Shown here piece after piece: positions 1-7,360 of a stretch of 7,360 nucleotides of DNA; positions within the stretch are counted from its first letter, which is position 1, and the number at the start of each line of letters is the position of its first letter. Source of the DNA: an uncultured Ureaplasma sp. GTDB lineage: Bacteria > Bacillota_I > Bacilli_A > Mycoplasmatales > Mycoplasmoidaceae. The position numbers were made by a program, and so were the translations under genes. The notes below the pieces were generated by a model. It saw nothing but the letters and a program-made list of their open reading frames with translations, was not told the DNA's origin and ran no database searches. The stretch covers positions 1 to 7,360 of the forward strand of contig CAJUTA010000003.1 of NCBI GenBank assembly GCA_910589685.1, written 5' to 3'.

Positions 1-522
1 GAGGAAACTTTAAAAATTAAATTTAAGGGTAAATCAATTTATGATGTCTTAAAAATGACAATTGTAGACGCAACTGAATTTTTTATTAACATCCCAATCA
101 TTCATAGAAAACTACAATTACTAGTTGATGTTGGATTGGGTTATTTGCAATTAGGCGCACCATCAAATGTTTTATCAGGTGGTGAGGCACAACGAATTAA
201 GTTGGCAAAATTTTTACAACGTAAGGCAACAGGAAAAACTTTATTTGTTTTAGATGAACCAACAACCGGATTGCATATACATGATATTTCCAAATTAATT
301 GATGTTCTTAATAGAATTGTAGATAATGGTGATACAGCTGTTATTATTGAACATAATTTAGATTTAATTAAAGTTTGTGATCATATTATTGATTTAGGCC
401 CTGATGGTGGTAATCGTGGTGGAGAAATTTTAGTTACAGGAACCCCTGAACAAATTGTAAGTAGTGGAAAATTCTCATATACAGCCGATTATTTGAAAAA
501 AATATTTCAACGTGGATATTAA
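1..522 (+). CDS. uvrA: UvrA, excinuclease ABC subunit A, C-terminal part (5' end outside window)
   Basis: DNA damage-sensing ATPase of nucleotide excision repair; in the cytoplasm it loads UvrB at lesions. The reading frame is open from base 1, so only the last 173 residues of a protein that is usually about 940 long are present. The fragment carries the second ATPase domain: the ABC signature [12 protein letters not shown] at fragment residues 58-69, Walker B with the D-loop ([12 protein letters not shown], about 81-92), and the switch histidine in IIEHN (about 115-119). The end, [10 protein letters not shown], lies where UvrA proteins normally finish, so the C terminus looks intact. An ATG at base 55 lies inside the conserved region and is not the true start. 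TAA stop; the next gene starts 2 nt later. The fragment has no Trp codon. Family assignment is secure. Confidence 0.97.
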   Translation, partial: EETLKIKFKGKSIYDVLKMTIVDATEFFINIPIIHRKLQLLVDVGLGYLQLGAPSNVLSGGEAQRIKLAKFLQRKATGKTLFVLDEPTTGLHIHDISKLIDVLNRIVDNGDTAVIIEHNLDLIKVCDHIIDLGPDGGNRGGEILVTGTPEQIVSSGKFSYTADYLKKIFQRGY

Positions 523-524
523 TA

Positions 525-833
525 ATGGAAAAAATTCAAGCTAAACATTACCGTAATTTATTGAATTTATCAATTGATATTTTTACTAAATTAGATTTTA
601 ATGAAACTAATATTATTGCAACTAATTGTATTAGTTTGAGTGCTGGATTAATTTTTACATTATTGAAAAATAATTCAATATCATTTGGTTTATTTTATTC
701 AATTGATGAACTAGAAAAATCAAATTTTAAAATTAATTTTTTATTAACAAAAAAGAATGATTTATCTCTTCGAAATAAAATCAAATATTACTTTGAATAT
801 ATTGGTGGTGAGGAAAATATTTTATGCATTTAA
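525..833 (+). CDS. Hypothetical 102-residue protein, coupled to ispF
   Basis: I do not recognise this protein. It starts 2 nt after the uvrA stop, and its last 10 nt overlap the start of ispF in another frame, so it is probably translated as part of the same message. The protein begins MEKIQAKHYRNLLNL, is rich in Asn, Ile, Leu and Lys, and has a moderately hydrophobic stretch at about residues 30-58 (including ISLSAGLIFTLL) that is interrupted by KNN; I would not call it a membrane segment. The C-terminal half is charged and includes an LRNKIKYYFEYIGGEEN segment. There is no signal peptide, lipobox, cysteine cluster or nucleotide-binding motif. Codon use looks like that of the flanking genes. 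The tight spacing on both sides and the ispF ribosome-binding site in its 3' end support a real gene, but its function is unknown. Confidence 0.7.
   Translation: MEKIQAKHYRNLLNLSIDIFTKLDFNETNIIATNCISLSAGLIFTLLKNNSISFGLFYSIDELEKSNFKINFLLTKKNDLSLRNKIKYYFEYIGGEENILCI
807..814 (+). promoter_or_regulatory. Shine-Dalgarno site for ispF inside the upstream gene
   Basis: GGTGAGGA lies 9 nt before the ispF ATG at 824 and resembles the 16S anti-SD complement (GGAGGTGA-like). It is the strongest purine-rich site before any start in this window; most other genes here have weak sites or none. It supports ATG 824 as the ispF start and lies within the coding sequence of the 102-residue protein, which suits translational coupling. 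Confidence 0.6.
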
Positions 834-1294
834 TTGGTTTTGCAATTGACAATCATTTATTAGAAAAATCAGATCTTTCTCAAAAAATTGGTGGAGTTAA
901 TTTATATCTAGGTTACAAAATAATTGCCCATTCAGACGGGGATATTGTATATCATGCAATTGCAGAAGCATTATTAGGAGCCATTGGAATGAATGACTTA
1001 GGTAATTACTTTTCTGACACTGATAAAAATAATAAAAATCTAGATAGTCAAAAAATTATTAATTATGTTTTGGAATTAATGAATAACAAATACAAAATAA
1101 ACAATATTGATTTAACTATTGTTTGTGATTGCATTATATTTTCAGGTTATCATACTCAGATTTTGAATAACTTAAAAAAAATAATTCCTAATGTTCAAAT
1201 AAGCTTAAAATTCACAAGATTTGAAAAGAATGAAGATAATTACATAACTTGTTATGCAAATACAATAGTTAAAAAACTCAATATTAACTTTTAA
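824..1294 (+). CDS. ispF: IspF-like 2-C-methyl-D-erythritol 2,4-cyclodiphosphate synthase, divergent
   Basis: Family enzyme of the non-mevalonate (MEP) isoprenoid route. It converts 4-diphosphocytidyl-methylerythritol 2-phosphate to the cyclic diphosphate with loss of CMP, as a cytoplasmic homotrimer. The 156-residue length is normal. The metal-site residues are present: D9 and H11 (in GFAIDNH) and H44, after the HSDGD block at 36-40. IGGV (22-25), ALLGAIGMNDLG (49-60) and FSDTD (63-67) also match the family. The C-terminal third is less typical: the usual A-P-K-M-L type cytidine loop reads CDCIIFSGY (101-109), the TTTEK motif reads TRFEK (131-135), and the following Gly-rich GFTGRGEG-type segment is replaced by a shorter NEDNY. 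The gene overlaps the upstream gene by 10 nt and is followed by the largest gap in the window. IspF is uncommon among mollicutes; other MEP genes would have to lie elsewhere. The family call is strong; full activity is less certain. Confidence 0.88.
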   Translation: MHLIGFAIDNHLLEKSDLSQKIGGVNLYLGYKIIAHSDGDIVYHAIAEALLGAIGMNDLGNYFSDTDKNNKNLDSQKIINYVLELMNNKYKINNIDLTIVCDCIIFSGYHTQILNNLKKIIPNVQISLKFTRFEKNEDNYITCYANTIVKKLNINF

Positions 1295-1309
1295 AATAAA
1301 AATAAATCT

Positions 1310-1315
1310 TATAAT
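1310..1315 (+). promoter_or_regulatory. Candidate -10 box for hpt and downstream genes
   Basis: A perfect TATAAT sits in the 40-bp gap between ispF and hpt, 19 bp upstream of the hpt ATG, and would give a short leader. No good -35 hexamer is seen at 16-18 bp: TTAACT at 1284-1289 is 20 bp away and TTTTAA at 1289-1294 only 15. Mycoplasma promoters often rely mainly on the -10. This is the only gap large enough for a promoter outside coding sequence, but TATAAT is common by chance in such A+T-rich DNA. Confidence 0.45.
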
Positions 1316-1320
1316 ATAAA

Positions 1321-1334
1321 ATAAAATATTTTAT
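1321..1334 (+). repeat. 14-bp perfect A/T palindrome before hpt start
   Basis: ATAAAATATTTTAT reads the same on both strands and lies between the candidate -10 box and the hpt ATG, directly abutting the start codon. It could be an operator or simply a result of base composition. It leaves no room for a Shine-Dalgarno site, and none is seen. Confidence 0.5.
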
Positions 1335-1910
1335 ATGAAAAAAGACAACCGTATCTTTGAAATTTTAATAAGTAATCGCCAAATTAAAAAAGGTATCAAA
1401 AAAACAGCAAAATGACTAAATAAGGAATACGAAGATAAAACACCAGTTATTATTGGTATTTTAAAAGGATGCATTCCATTTATTGGCCAAATTTCAACAT
1501 TATTAAATTTTGATTTTGAATTAGATTTTATGTCTGCTAGTTCCTTTAAGGGTGGAACTAAAGGATCTAATGATATTCAAATATCTTTAGATTTAAAAAC
1601 CAATATTAAAGGCAGAGATGTTATTATTTTGGAAGATATTATTGATACTGCTAGAACATTAAAAAAGATTATTGAATTATTGAAAAATCGAAACCCATCA
1701 TCTATTCGTCTTGTAACATTATTAGATAAAAAAGAAGGTAGAAAAGTTGAATTAGATGCTGATTACTCTTGTTTCACAATTCCAAATAAATTTATTGTTG
1801 GATTTGGCTTGGATTACAAAGAAATAATGCGAAACTATAATTTCATTGGTTGTCTAAAACCAGAATATATAGAGAAAGAAAATAAAATAGTTGCAAAAGG
1901 GAAAAAGTAG
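1335..1910 (+). CDS. hpt: Hypoxanthine(-guanine) phosphoribosyltransferase
   Basis: Purine salvage enzyme of the cytoplasm: joins hypoxanthine or guanine to PRPP to give IMP or GMP. Salvage is essential in mycoplasmas, which generally cannot make purines de novo. The 191-residue protein needs one UGA read as Trp (codon 27, base 1413, in TAKWLNKEY). Starting instead at the internal ATG 1530 would remove the N-terminal third, including the LKG loop (43-45). Further motifs are the flexible-loop segment MSASSFKGGTK (66-76), the PRPP-binding motif LEDIIDTARTL (99-109), the purine-pocket LLDKKEGRKV, and IVGFGLDY near the C terminus with its Asp kept. The PRPP loop has Ala at 106 where the family usually has Gly, and the Ser-Tyr pair of the flexible loop reads Ser-Phe (70-71). 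No Shine-Dalgarno site. ftsH starts 2 nt after its TAG stop, as in the common hpt-ftsH pairing. Confidence 0.95.
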
Positions 1911-1912
1911 AA

Positions 1913-4150
1913 ATGTATAAATGGATCAAAAAAATTAAATTATTTAAATCGACTACTGAAAATTCATTAACTAAAGAAAAAACATCTGATAAACTTTCTC
2001 AACCAAAAAATGGATCAAATGTTTCAAATGGTGATGATAAAAGCAAAAACAAAAGTATTTTTAAAAAGATTTTATGATGAGTTCTAGGACTTGGTATATT
2101 AGCTGCAATTATTGCTCCAATTGTAGTTTCATGTACACGACAAACTGAAGTTAATTTATCTAGTAATGCAACAGTTTCGGTTAAAGACAATAACATTAAT
2201 TTTTTTGATCAAGGTTCTAATTACCTTGTAAAAAACGATACAACATCTCTATTATCTGTTTACTATCGGGCTACACAAAGCCAATTTACTTACTATTTTA
2301 AAGTAACAACAAATACTTTACCAATTGCAATTGATGTTAGATATGATCAATTGCAATTGAATGGTACAACAGTTGATAGTTACAAAATAGGTCAAACTTT
2401 AATCACTAGAAACACAGATACTAATGAAATTAAAGTTAATGGTGTTTCACAACAACCTGATTCAACTTGAAATACTTTTTTTGATACTTTAAGCAATGGT
2501 AGAAATATAGCTACAACAAGACCACAATCATTTGATTGATTAGGATTATTAGTATCTCTAATTCCAACAATTGTTTTAATTATTATTTTCATTTCAATTT
2601 TTTCTATGACTCGCCGACAAATGTCAGGTGGTATGGAAGGGATCTTTGGAGCTAGTAAAACAAACTTTAAAGAAACAAAAACAAATGTTCATTTTAATGA
2701 TGTTGCTGGAATTGATGAAGTAAAAGAAGAATTATCTGAATTAGTTGATTATGTTAAATCACCATCTAAATATGCAGCAATGGGAGCTCGTGCGCCAAGA
2801 GGTGTAATTTTATATGGTCCACCTGGAACTGGTAAAACCTTAATGGCTAAAGCAGTAGCTGGTGAGGCTAATTGTGCATTTATTCCAACGTCAGGTTCTT
2901 CATTTGAAGATATGTTAGTTGGTGTTGGAGCTAAGCGTGTACGTGAATTATTTGCAAAAGCTCGTAAAAATGCTCCAGCAATTATTTTTATTGATGAAAT
3001 TGATTCAGTAGCCGCTAAACGTGGCAAGAATGATCTTGTTGGTGGTGGTTCAGGAGTAGCTGACCAAACAATTAATCAATTATTAGCTGAAATGGATGGT
3101 TTTTCAACTGATAGTGGAGTCATTGTTATTGCCGCTACTAATCGTTTAGATATATTAGATGAAGCTATTTTAAGACCAGGTCGTTTTGATCGTCAAATTC
3201 AAGTTACATTACCTGATATTAAAGGTCGTGAAGCTATTCTTAAAATTCATGCTCATAATAAAAATTTATCAAGCGATGTTAATTTACATGACATTGCTCG
3301 TCGTACTCCAGGATTTAGTGGTGCTCAATTAGAAAACGTTTTAAATGAAGCTGCAATCCTTGCTGTTCGTAATAATAAAATTGTTATCAAAACTTCAGAT
3401 ATTGATGAGGCAATAGATCGTGTTATTGGCGGACCTGCTCGTCATGGACGTGTTATTACAGAATCAGAAAAACGACAAATTGCTTATCATGAAGGTGGTC
3501 ATGCGCTTGTTGGTTTACATTCAGAAAATACAGAAGTAGTTCAAAAAATTACTATTATTCCACGTGGAGATGCCGCTGGTTATACAATGCAAACTCCATC
3601 AGAACAAGAAAGATCAATTCAAACAAAAGAAGATTTATTAAATCAAGTTAGAATGACATTGGGTGGTCGTGCTGCTGAAGAAGTCATTTATGGTTTAAAC
3701 AAAATTACAACTGGCGCTTCAAATGATCTATATAAAGTTTCAAGAATTGTAAAAGCAATGGTTATGTCATTAGGAATGAGTTCTATGGGTTTAACTCAAT
3801 TTGTTCCATCTGAAGGGCAAACTTCTCCATTGCAACAAAAAATGTATAGTGAACAAACAGCGCGTGAATTGGATAAAGAAATTGAAACTATTATTCAATC
3901 AGAATATATAAAAGCAAAAGATATTATTAAAAAACATAGAAAAGAATTAGATTTAATTGTTGAAACTTTAATGTTATTAGAAACTATAGTTAAAGAACAA
4001 ATTGACTATATTCATGAAAACTTAAAATTACCTCCAGAAGCAATAGAAGCTAAAAAAGCTAATGAAAAGAATAGTAAAAATAAATCTGATGATTCTTCTA
4101 AATCTCAAATTGATGATTCTATTAAACCAATAGATGGAAAGAAAAATTAA
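1913..4150 (+). CDS. ftsH: FtsH, ATP-dependent membrane zinc metalloprotease
   Basis: Hexameric membrane-anchored AAA+ protease that extracts and degrades misfolded membrane and regulatory proteins. The full 745-residue protein needs four UGA codons read as Trp (bases 2075, 2078, 2468, 2537), two of them in tandem; the ATG at 2606 is internal. Order of parts: a Lys/Ser/Asn-rich cytosolic tail (1-52), first membrane segment (about 53-74, ending VVSC), extracytoplasmic domain (about 75-208), second membrane segment (about 209-231), AAA domain with Walker A GPPGTGKT (302-309), Walker B IFIDEID (358-364), ATNR (408-411) and RPGRFDR (421-427), then the peptidase with HEGGH (526-530) and third zinc ligand D605 in GASNDL. 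The C-terminal tail is Lys/Ser/Asp-rich and low-complexity. At about 100 residues longer than the E. coli and B. subtilis enzymes, the excess lies in the N-terminal tail, the extracytoplasmic domain and the C-terminal tail. The pore loop reads MLVG rather than the usual MFVG. A weak AAAGGG precedes the start by about 11 nt. Confidence 0.97.
2322..2359 (+). repeat. Perfect 14-bp inverted repeat with 10-nt loop inside ftsH
   Basis: The left arm CAATTGCAATTGAT (2322-2335) and the right arm ATCAATTGCAATTG (2346-2359) are exact reverse complements around the spacer GTTAGATATG. Each arm also contains the 12-bp palindrome CAATTGCAATTG, so the same element is also a direct repeat 26 bp apart, read in two different codon frames. 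It encodes part of the FtsH extracytoplasmic domain, the least conserved region of the protein. There is no T tract after it, so it does not look like an intrinsic terminator. Confidence 0.75.
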
Positions 4151-4152
4151 TT

Positions 4153-5421
<1,269 letters not shown>

Positions 5422-5429
5422 GTTTTTAT

Positions 5430-6077
5430 ATGATTCGCCCAGGTTTATTTGTTAGTTTTGAAGGATGTGAAGGGAGTGGCAAAACGACCGCTGTTTCTAA
5501 TCTATTCGAAAAAATAAGTGAGTTAATTAAGAATAAAAAAATAGATTACTCGCAAATCATAAAAACACGAGAACCTGGTGGAATTAATAATAAATTGGCA
5601 GAAGAATTACGCCAGTTAGTCTTGTCTAATAATTATGACATTCCTGCATTGACTGAGGCTTTCTTATTTGCGGCTGCTCGAAGTGCGCATGTTATTCAAA
5701 CAATTAAACCCGTTCTAGACAATAACGGAATTGTTTTATGTGATCGATTTGTTGATTCTTCAATTGTTTATCAACAATACGTTAAAAAATTAGGTAATTT
5801 AGTAGAAGTGATAAACGATATTGCTACAAATAAATTAGAACCTGATATTATTTTCTATTTCAAAATTGATCCAGAAATTGGACTATCTAGAATTTCTTCT
5901 AGTAATCGTGAAACAAATAGATTTGATAAACAAGATCTTTCTTTTCATTATGAAGTATCAAGTTTCTATAATTTACATTTATCAAATAAACAAAATGTAA
6001 TAATTGTAGATGCCAGTTTGAGTCAAGAAGAAATTGTTAATTTTTGCTTATCTCATATTCTTAACTTTATTAAATAA
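5430..6077 (+). CDS. tmk: Thymidylate kinase
   Basis: Phosphorylates dTMP to dTDP with ATP, in the cytoplasm, on the route to dTTP. The 215-residue length is typical and no UGA codon is needed. The P-loop GCEGSGKT is at 12-19, preceded by the family-typical VSFE. TREPGG, which contacts the substrate phosphate, is at 46-51, and the DRF motif is at 105-107 (CDRFVDSS). The lid region, with NRETNRFDKQD, follows at about 150-165. It starts 8 nt after the serS stop with only a weak AGG-type site. Its place next to holB is conserved in mollicutes and other Firmicutes-like bacteria, which links dTTP supply to replication genes. ATG 5430 puts the P-loop at the usual distance from the N terminus. Confidence 0.96.
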   Translation: MIRPGLFVSFEGCEGSGKTTAVSNLFEKISELIKNKKIDYSQIIKTREPGGINNKLAEELRQLVLSNNYDIPALTEAFLFAAARSAHVIQTIKPVLDNNGIVLCDRFVDSSIVYQQYVKKLGNLVEVINDIATNKLEPDIIFYFKIDPEIGLSRISSSNRETNRFDKQDLSFHYEVSSFYNLHLSNKQNVIIVDASLSQEEIVNFCLSHILNFIK

Positions 6078-6079
6078 AT

Positions 6080-6850
6080 ATGAAAATAAATGACATTTTA
6101 AAACAAGATAACCTAACAAATCAACCAATAATTTTAGTTATGGATTTTAATAGTAATGCTAATAAATTTATGCAATATTATATTAAAAATAAAAATCCAA
6201 ATGTTTGTATAGAAAATTTAAATGATTATTTAGATTTATATTATTTTGATTGCTCAAAATCCATTTTTAAAAAACAAGATGCAATTAATTTACAAGAGTT
6301 TTGTTCATTTAATAGCATTGATGAAAATAACAAAAAATTTTATTATATTGTTAATTTTGAATTATCAACTAAAGAAGCTTTTAATTGCCTACTTAAATTT
6401 ATTGAAGAACCACTATCAAATGTATATGGTGTGTTAACAACAAGTTCCATTAATAACATTCCATATACAATTCGTAGCCGTTGCCAAATTTTTAATTTAT
6501 CTACAGATTGAGAATTTATTGAATTCATAAAATCAAGCTTTCCAAATATTGAACCATGGGCACTAAAAATTTTCTATAATAATGAATTATTGGATTTTAT
6601 TAATTCTGAAAAATATATTCAATTTATTACTGCAATTAATTTCTTTATCAATAAAGAAGTTAATAATTTTATTCAGTTAAATGATTCATTTAAAGTTTGA
6701 TCATATTTAGACATAAAATTATTTTTGCAATCATTGTTGCTAGTTGCAAATGATGAGCAAGTAGAAAAAATACTTATAATACTAGAAACATTTAATTTAA
6801 ATATTAATAAATCTCTTATTATTGCCAAACTAATGAAAATTTTTTATTAA
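6080..6850 (+). CDS. holB: DNA polymerase III clamp-loader subunit delta prime
   Basis: Non-catalytic subunit of the clamp loader that helps place the sliding clamp on DNA. The 256-residue protein needs two UGA codons as Trp (bases 6509 and 6698, residues 144 and 207); one UGG also occurs (base 6557), showing both codons in one gene. The identifying part is ELSTKEAFNCLLKFIEEP (94-111) followed by IPYTIRSRCQIFNL (127-140), matching the SRC region of delta prime and DnaX. The N terminus has no P-loop where DnaX has one, and the four-cysteine zinc module of E. coli delta prime is absent. The C-terminal half is poorly conserved and Asn/Ile/Leu-rich. It is short compared with the roughly 330 residues of E. 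coli but similar to small mycoplasma versions. Location between tmk and mnmE strongly supports the call. It starts 2 nt after the tmk stop, without a visible Shine-Dalgarno site. Confidence 0.88.
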
Positions 6851-6854
6851 GGAA
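6849..6854 (+). promoter_or_regulatory. Shine-Dalgarno site for mnmE
   Basis: AAGGAA overlaps the last two bases of the holB TAA stop and lies 10 nt before the mnmE ATG at 6865. It supports that start and suits reinitiation by ribosomes finishing holB. Confidence 0.5.
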
Positions 6855-6864
6855 ACTGCTCTAT

Positions 6865-7360
6865 ATGTTTAATACAACAATATGTGCACTAGCAACTGCT
6901 CGTCTTAATTGTGCAATTCATATAATTAGAATATCTGGTTCATCCGCTTTTTCAATTATTAATAAAATTTTAAATAAACCTGTCGATTATATAGGTAATA
7001 GAATTTTTCATCGTCTAATTGTTGATAATGGTGAAAAAATTGATGATGTCCTTATTAACACGTTTGTTTGTCCTAAAAGCTATACAGGTGAAGATGTAAT
7101 TGAAATTAATTGTCATGGAGGCGTGCTAGTAGCTGATAAAATTTTGCAAACATTAATCAAATATGGATGTGTTCATGCAAGTCGTGGCGAGTTTACTAAA
7201 AGGGCATTATTTAATAAAAAATTAGATCTTTCACAAAGTCAAGCTATAAATAACCTAATCCATGCACAAAATAATATTGGTCTTAAAGGTTCTATTAATG
7301 CTTTATTAGGTGTTCCAAGTAAAACAATTCATAGCGCTCGTGACACGTTATTTGATTTAA
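6865..7360 (+). CDS. mnmE: MnmE (TrmE), tRNA modification GTPase, N-terminal part (3' end outside window)
   Basis: With MnmG, MnmE adds a carboxymethylaminomethyl group to uridine 34 of certain tRNAs, using a folate one-carbon donor and GTP hydrolysis. The first 165 codons are present and no UGA occurs. They cover the N-terminal folate-binding, dimer-forming domain and the start of the helical domain: IIRISG (20-25), SYTGEDVIEINCHGG (72-86), GEFTKRALFNKKLDLSQ (108-124). The usual Gly-rich loop before IIRISG (TPPGRGG-type) reads TARLNCA here. The GTPase domain and the C-terminal catalytic cysteine lie beyond the window. It starts 14 nt after holB and keeps the serS-tmk-holB-mnmE order known in the M. 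genitalium lineage. Confidence 0.95.
   Translation, partial: MFNTTICALATARLNCAIHIIRISGSSAFSIINKILNKPVDYIGNRIFHRLIVDNGEKIDDVLINTFVCPKSYTGEDVIEINCHGGVLVADKILQTLIKYGCVHASRGEFTKRALFNKKLDLSQSQAINNLIHAQNNIGLKGSINALLGVPSKTIHSARDTLFDL

Noticed and set aside
525..833. Resemblance of the unknown protein's FGLFYSIDELEKS to the C-terminal end of GHMP kinases such as IspE
   Set aside because: Tempting next to ispF, but the diagnostic Gly-Ser-Gly before the FxLF-like segment is missing and nothing else in the 102 residues matches IspE.
1295..1334. Intrinsic terminator after ispF
   Set aside because: No G+C stem followed by a T tract; only A/T palindromes are present.
1413..1415. In-frame stop suggesting an hpt pseudogene (and likewise TGAs in ftsH, serS, holB)
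   Set aside because: All interruptions are TGA, never TAA or TAG, and the protein families continue unbroken across them, so they are Trp codons under code 4.
1999..2196. Minus-strand open frame of 65 codons
   Set aside because: It lies wholly inside ftsH coding sequence on the other strand and shows no family features; the other minus-strand frames at 2392-2592, 2749-3027 and 6343-6528 are rejected on the same grounds.
4151..4152. T-box or other tRNA-sensing leader before serS
   Set aside because: Only 2 nt separate ftsH and serS, so there is no space for a leader.
5749..5777. 8-bp inverted repeat TTGTTGAT / ATCAACAA in tmk
   Set aside because: Short, A+T-rich, 13-nt loop, inside conserved codons; expected by chance.
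6246..6437. Plus-strand open frame of 63 codons within holB
   Set aside because: Shadow of holB in another frame; the holB frame has the conserved delta prime motifs over the same bases.
6775..6780. TATAAT about 85 bp before mnmE as an internal promoter
   Set aside because: It lies within holB codons, has no -35 at suitable spacing, and such hexamers occur repeatedly in A+T-rich coding DNA (similar ones near 5184 and 6574).

Overview
This window is an all-plus-strand, strongly A+T-rich stretch of chromosome from a mollicute (mycoplasma-type bacterium) that reads UGA as tryptophan (genetic code 4). With the standard code, hpt, ftsH, serS and holB would each be broken. With UGA read as Trp, they become complete, collinear proteins that match their families on both sides of every UGA. 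I count 11 in-frame UGA codons at Trp-compatible sites (1 in hpt, 4 in ftsH, 4 in serS, 2 in holB) against 2 in-frame UGG codons (1 in ftsH, 1 in holB). Genes are packed with 2 to 40 bp gaps or short overlaps. No stretch of 300 bases lacks a gene, and I see no tRNA, rRNA, CRISPR array or insertion sequence.

Layout: (1) the 3' end of uvrA, nucleotide excision repair; (2) a 102-residue unknown protein; (3) ispF, overlapping the unknown gene by 10 nt and encoding a divergent MEP-pathway cyclodiphosphate synthase; (4) a 40-bp gap, the largest in the window, with a TATAAT box and a 14-bp A/T palindrome; (5) hpt, purine salvage; (6) ftsH, membrane AAA+ zinc protease; (7) serS; (8) tmk, thymidylate kinase; (9) holB, clamp-loader delta prime; (10) the 5' part of mnmE, tRNA wobble-uridine modification, running off the right edge.

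The hpt-ftsH pair and the serS-tmk-holB-mnmE run both recall blocks known from Mycoplasma genitalium and its relatives. Here the two blocks are joined directly. Together with an ispF gene, this suggests the M. genitalium / M. penetrans / M. iowae side of the mollicutes; this placement is an inference, not a species call. hpt through mnmE look like one housekeeping transcription unit, probably driven from the gap before hpt. uvrA, the unknown gene and ispF look like the tail of an earlier unit.

I found no clear new multi-gene system. The points most worth a second look are: the unknown gene tightly coupled to a divergent ispF whose metal ligands are kept but whose substrate-pocket residues are changed; an FtsH whose first membrane segment ends in a lipobox-like VVSC and which has a 52-residue tail in front of it; and a perfect 14-bp inverted repeat inside the ftsH extracytoplasmic region.
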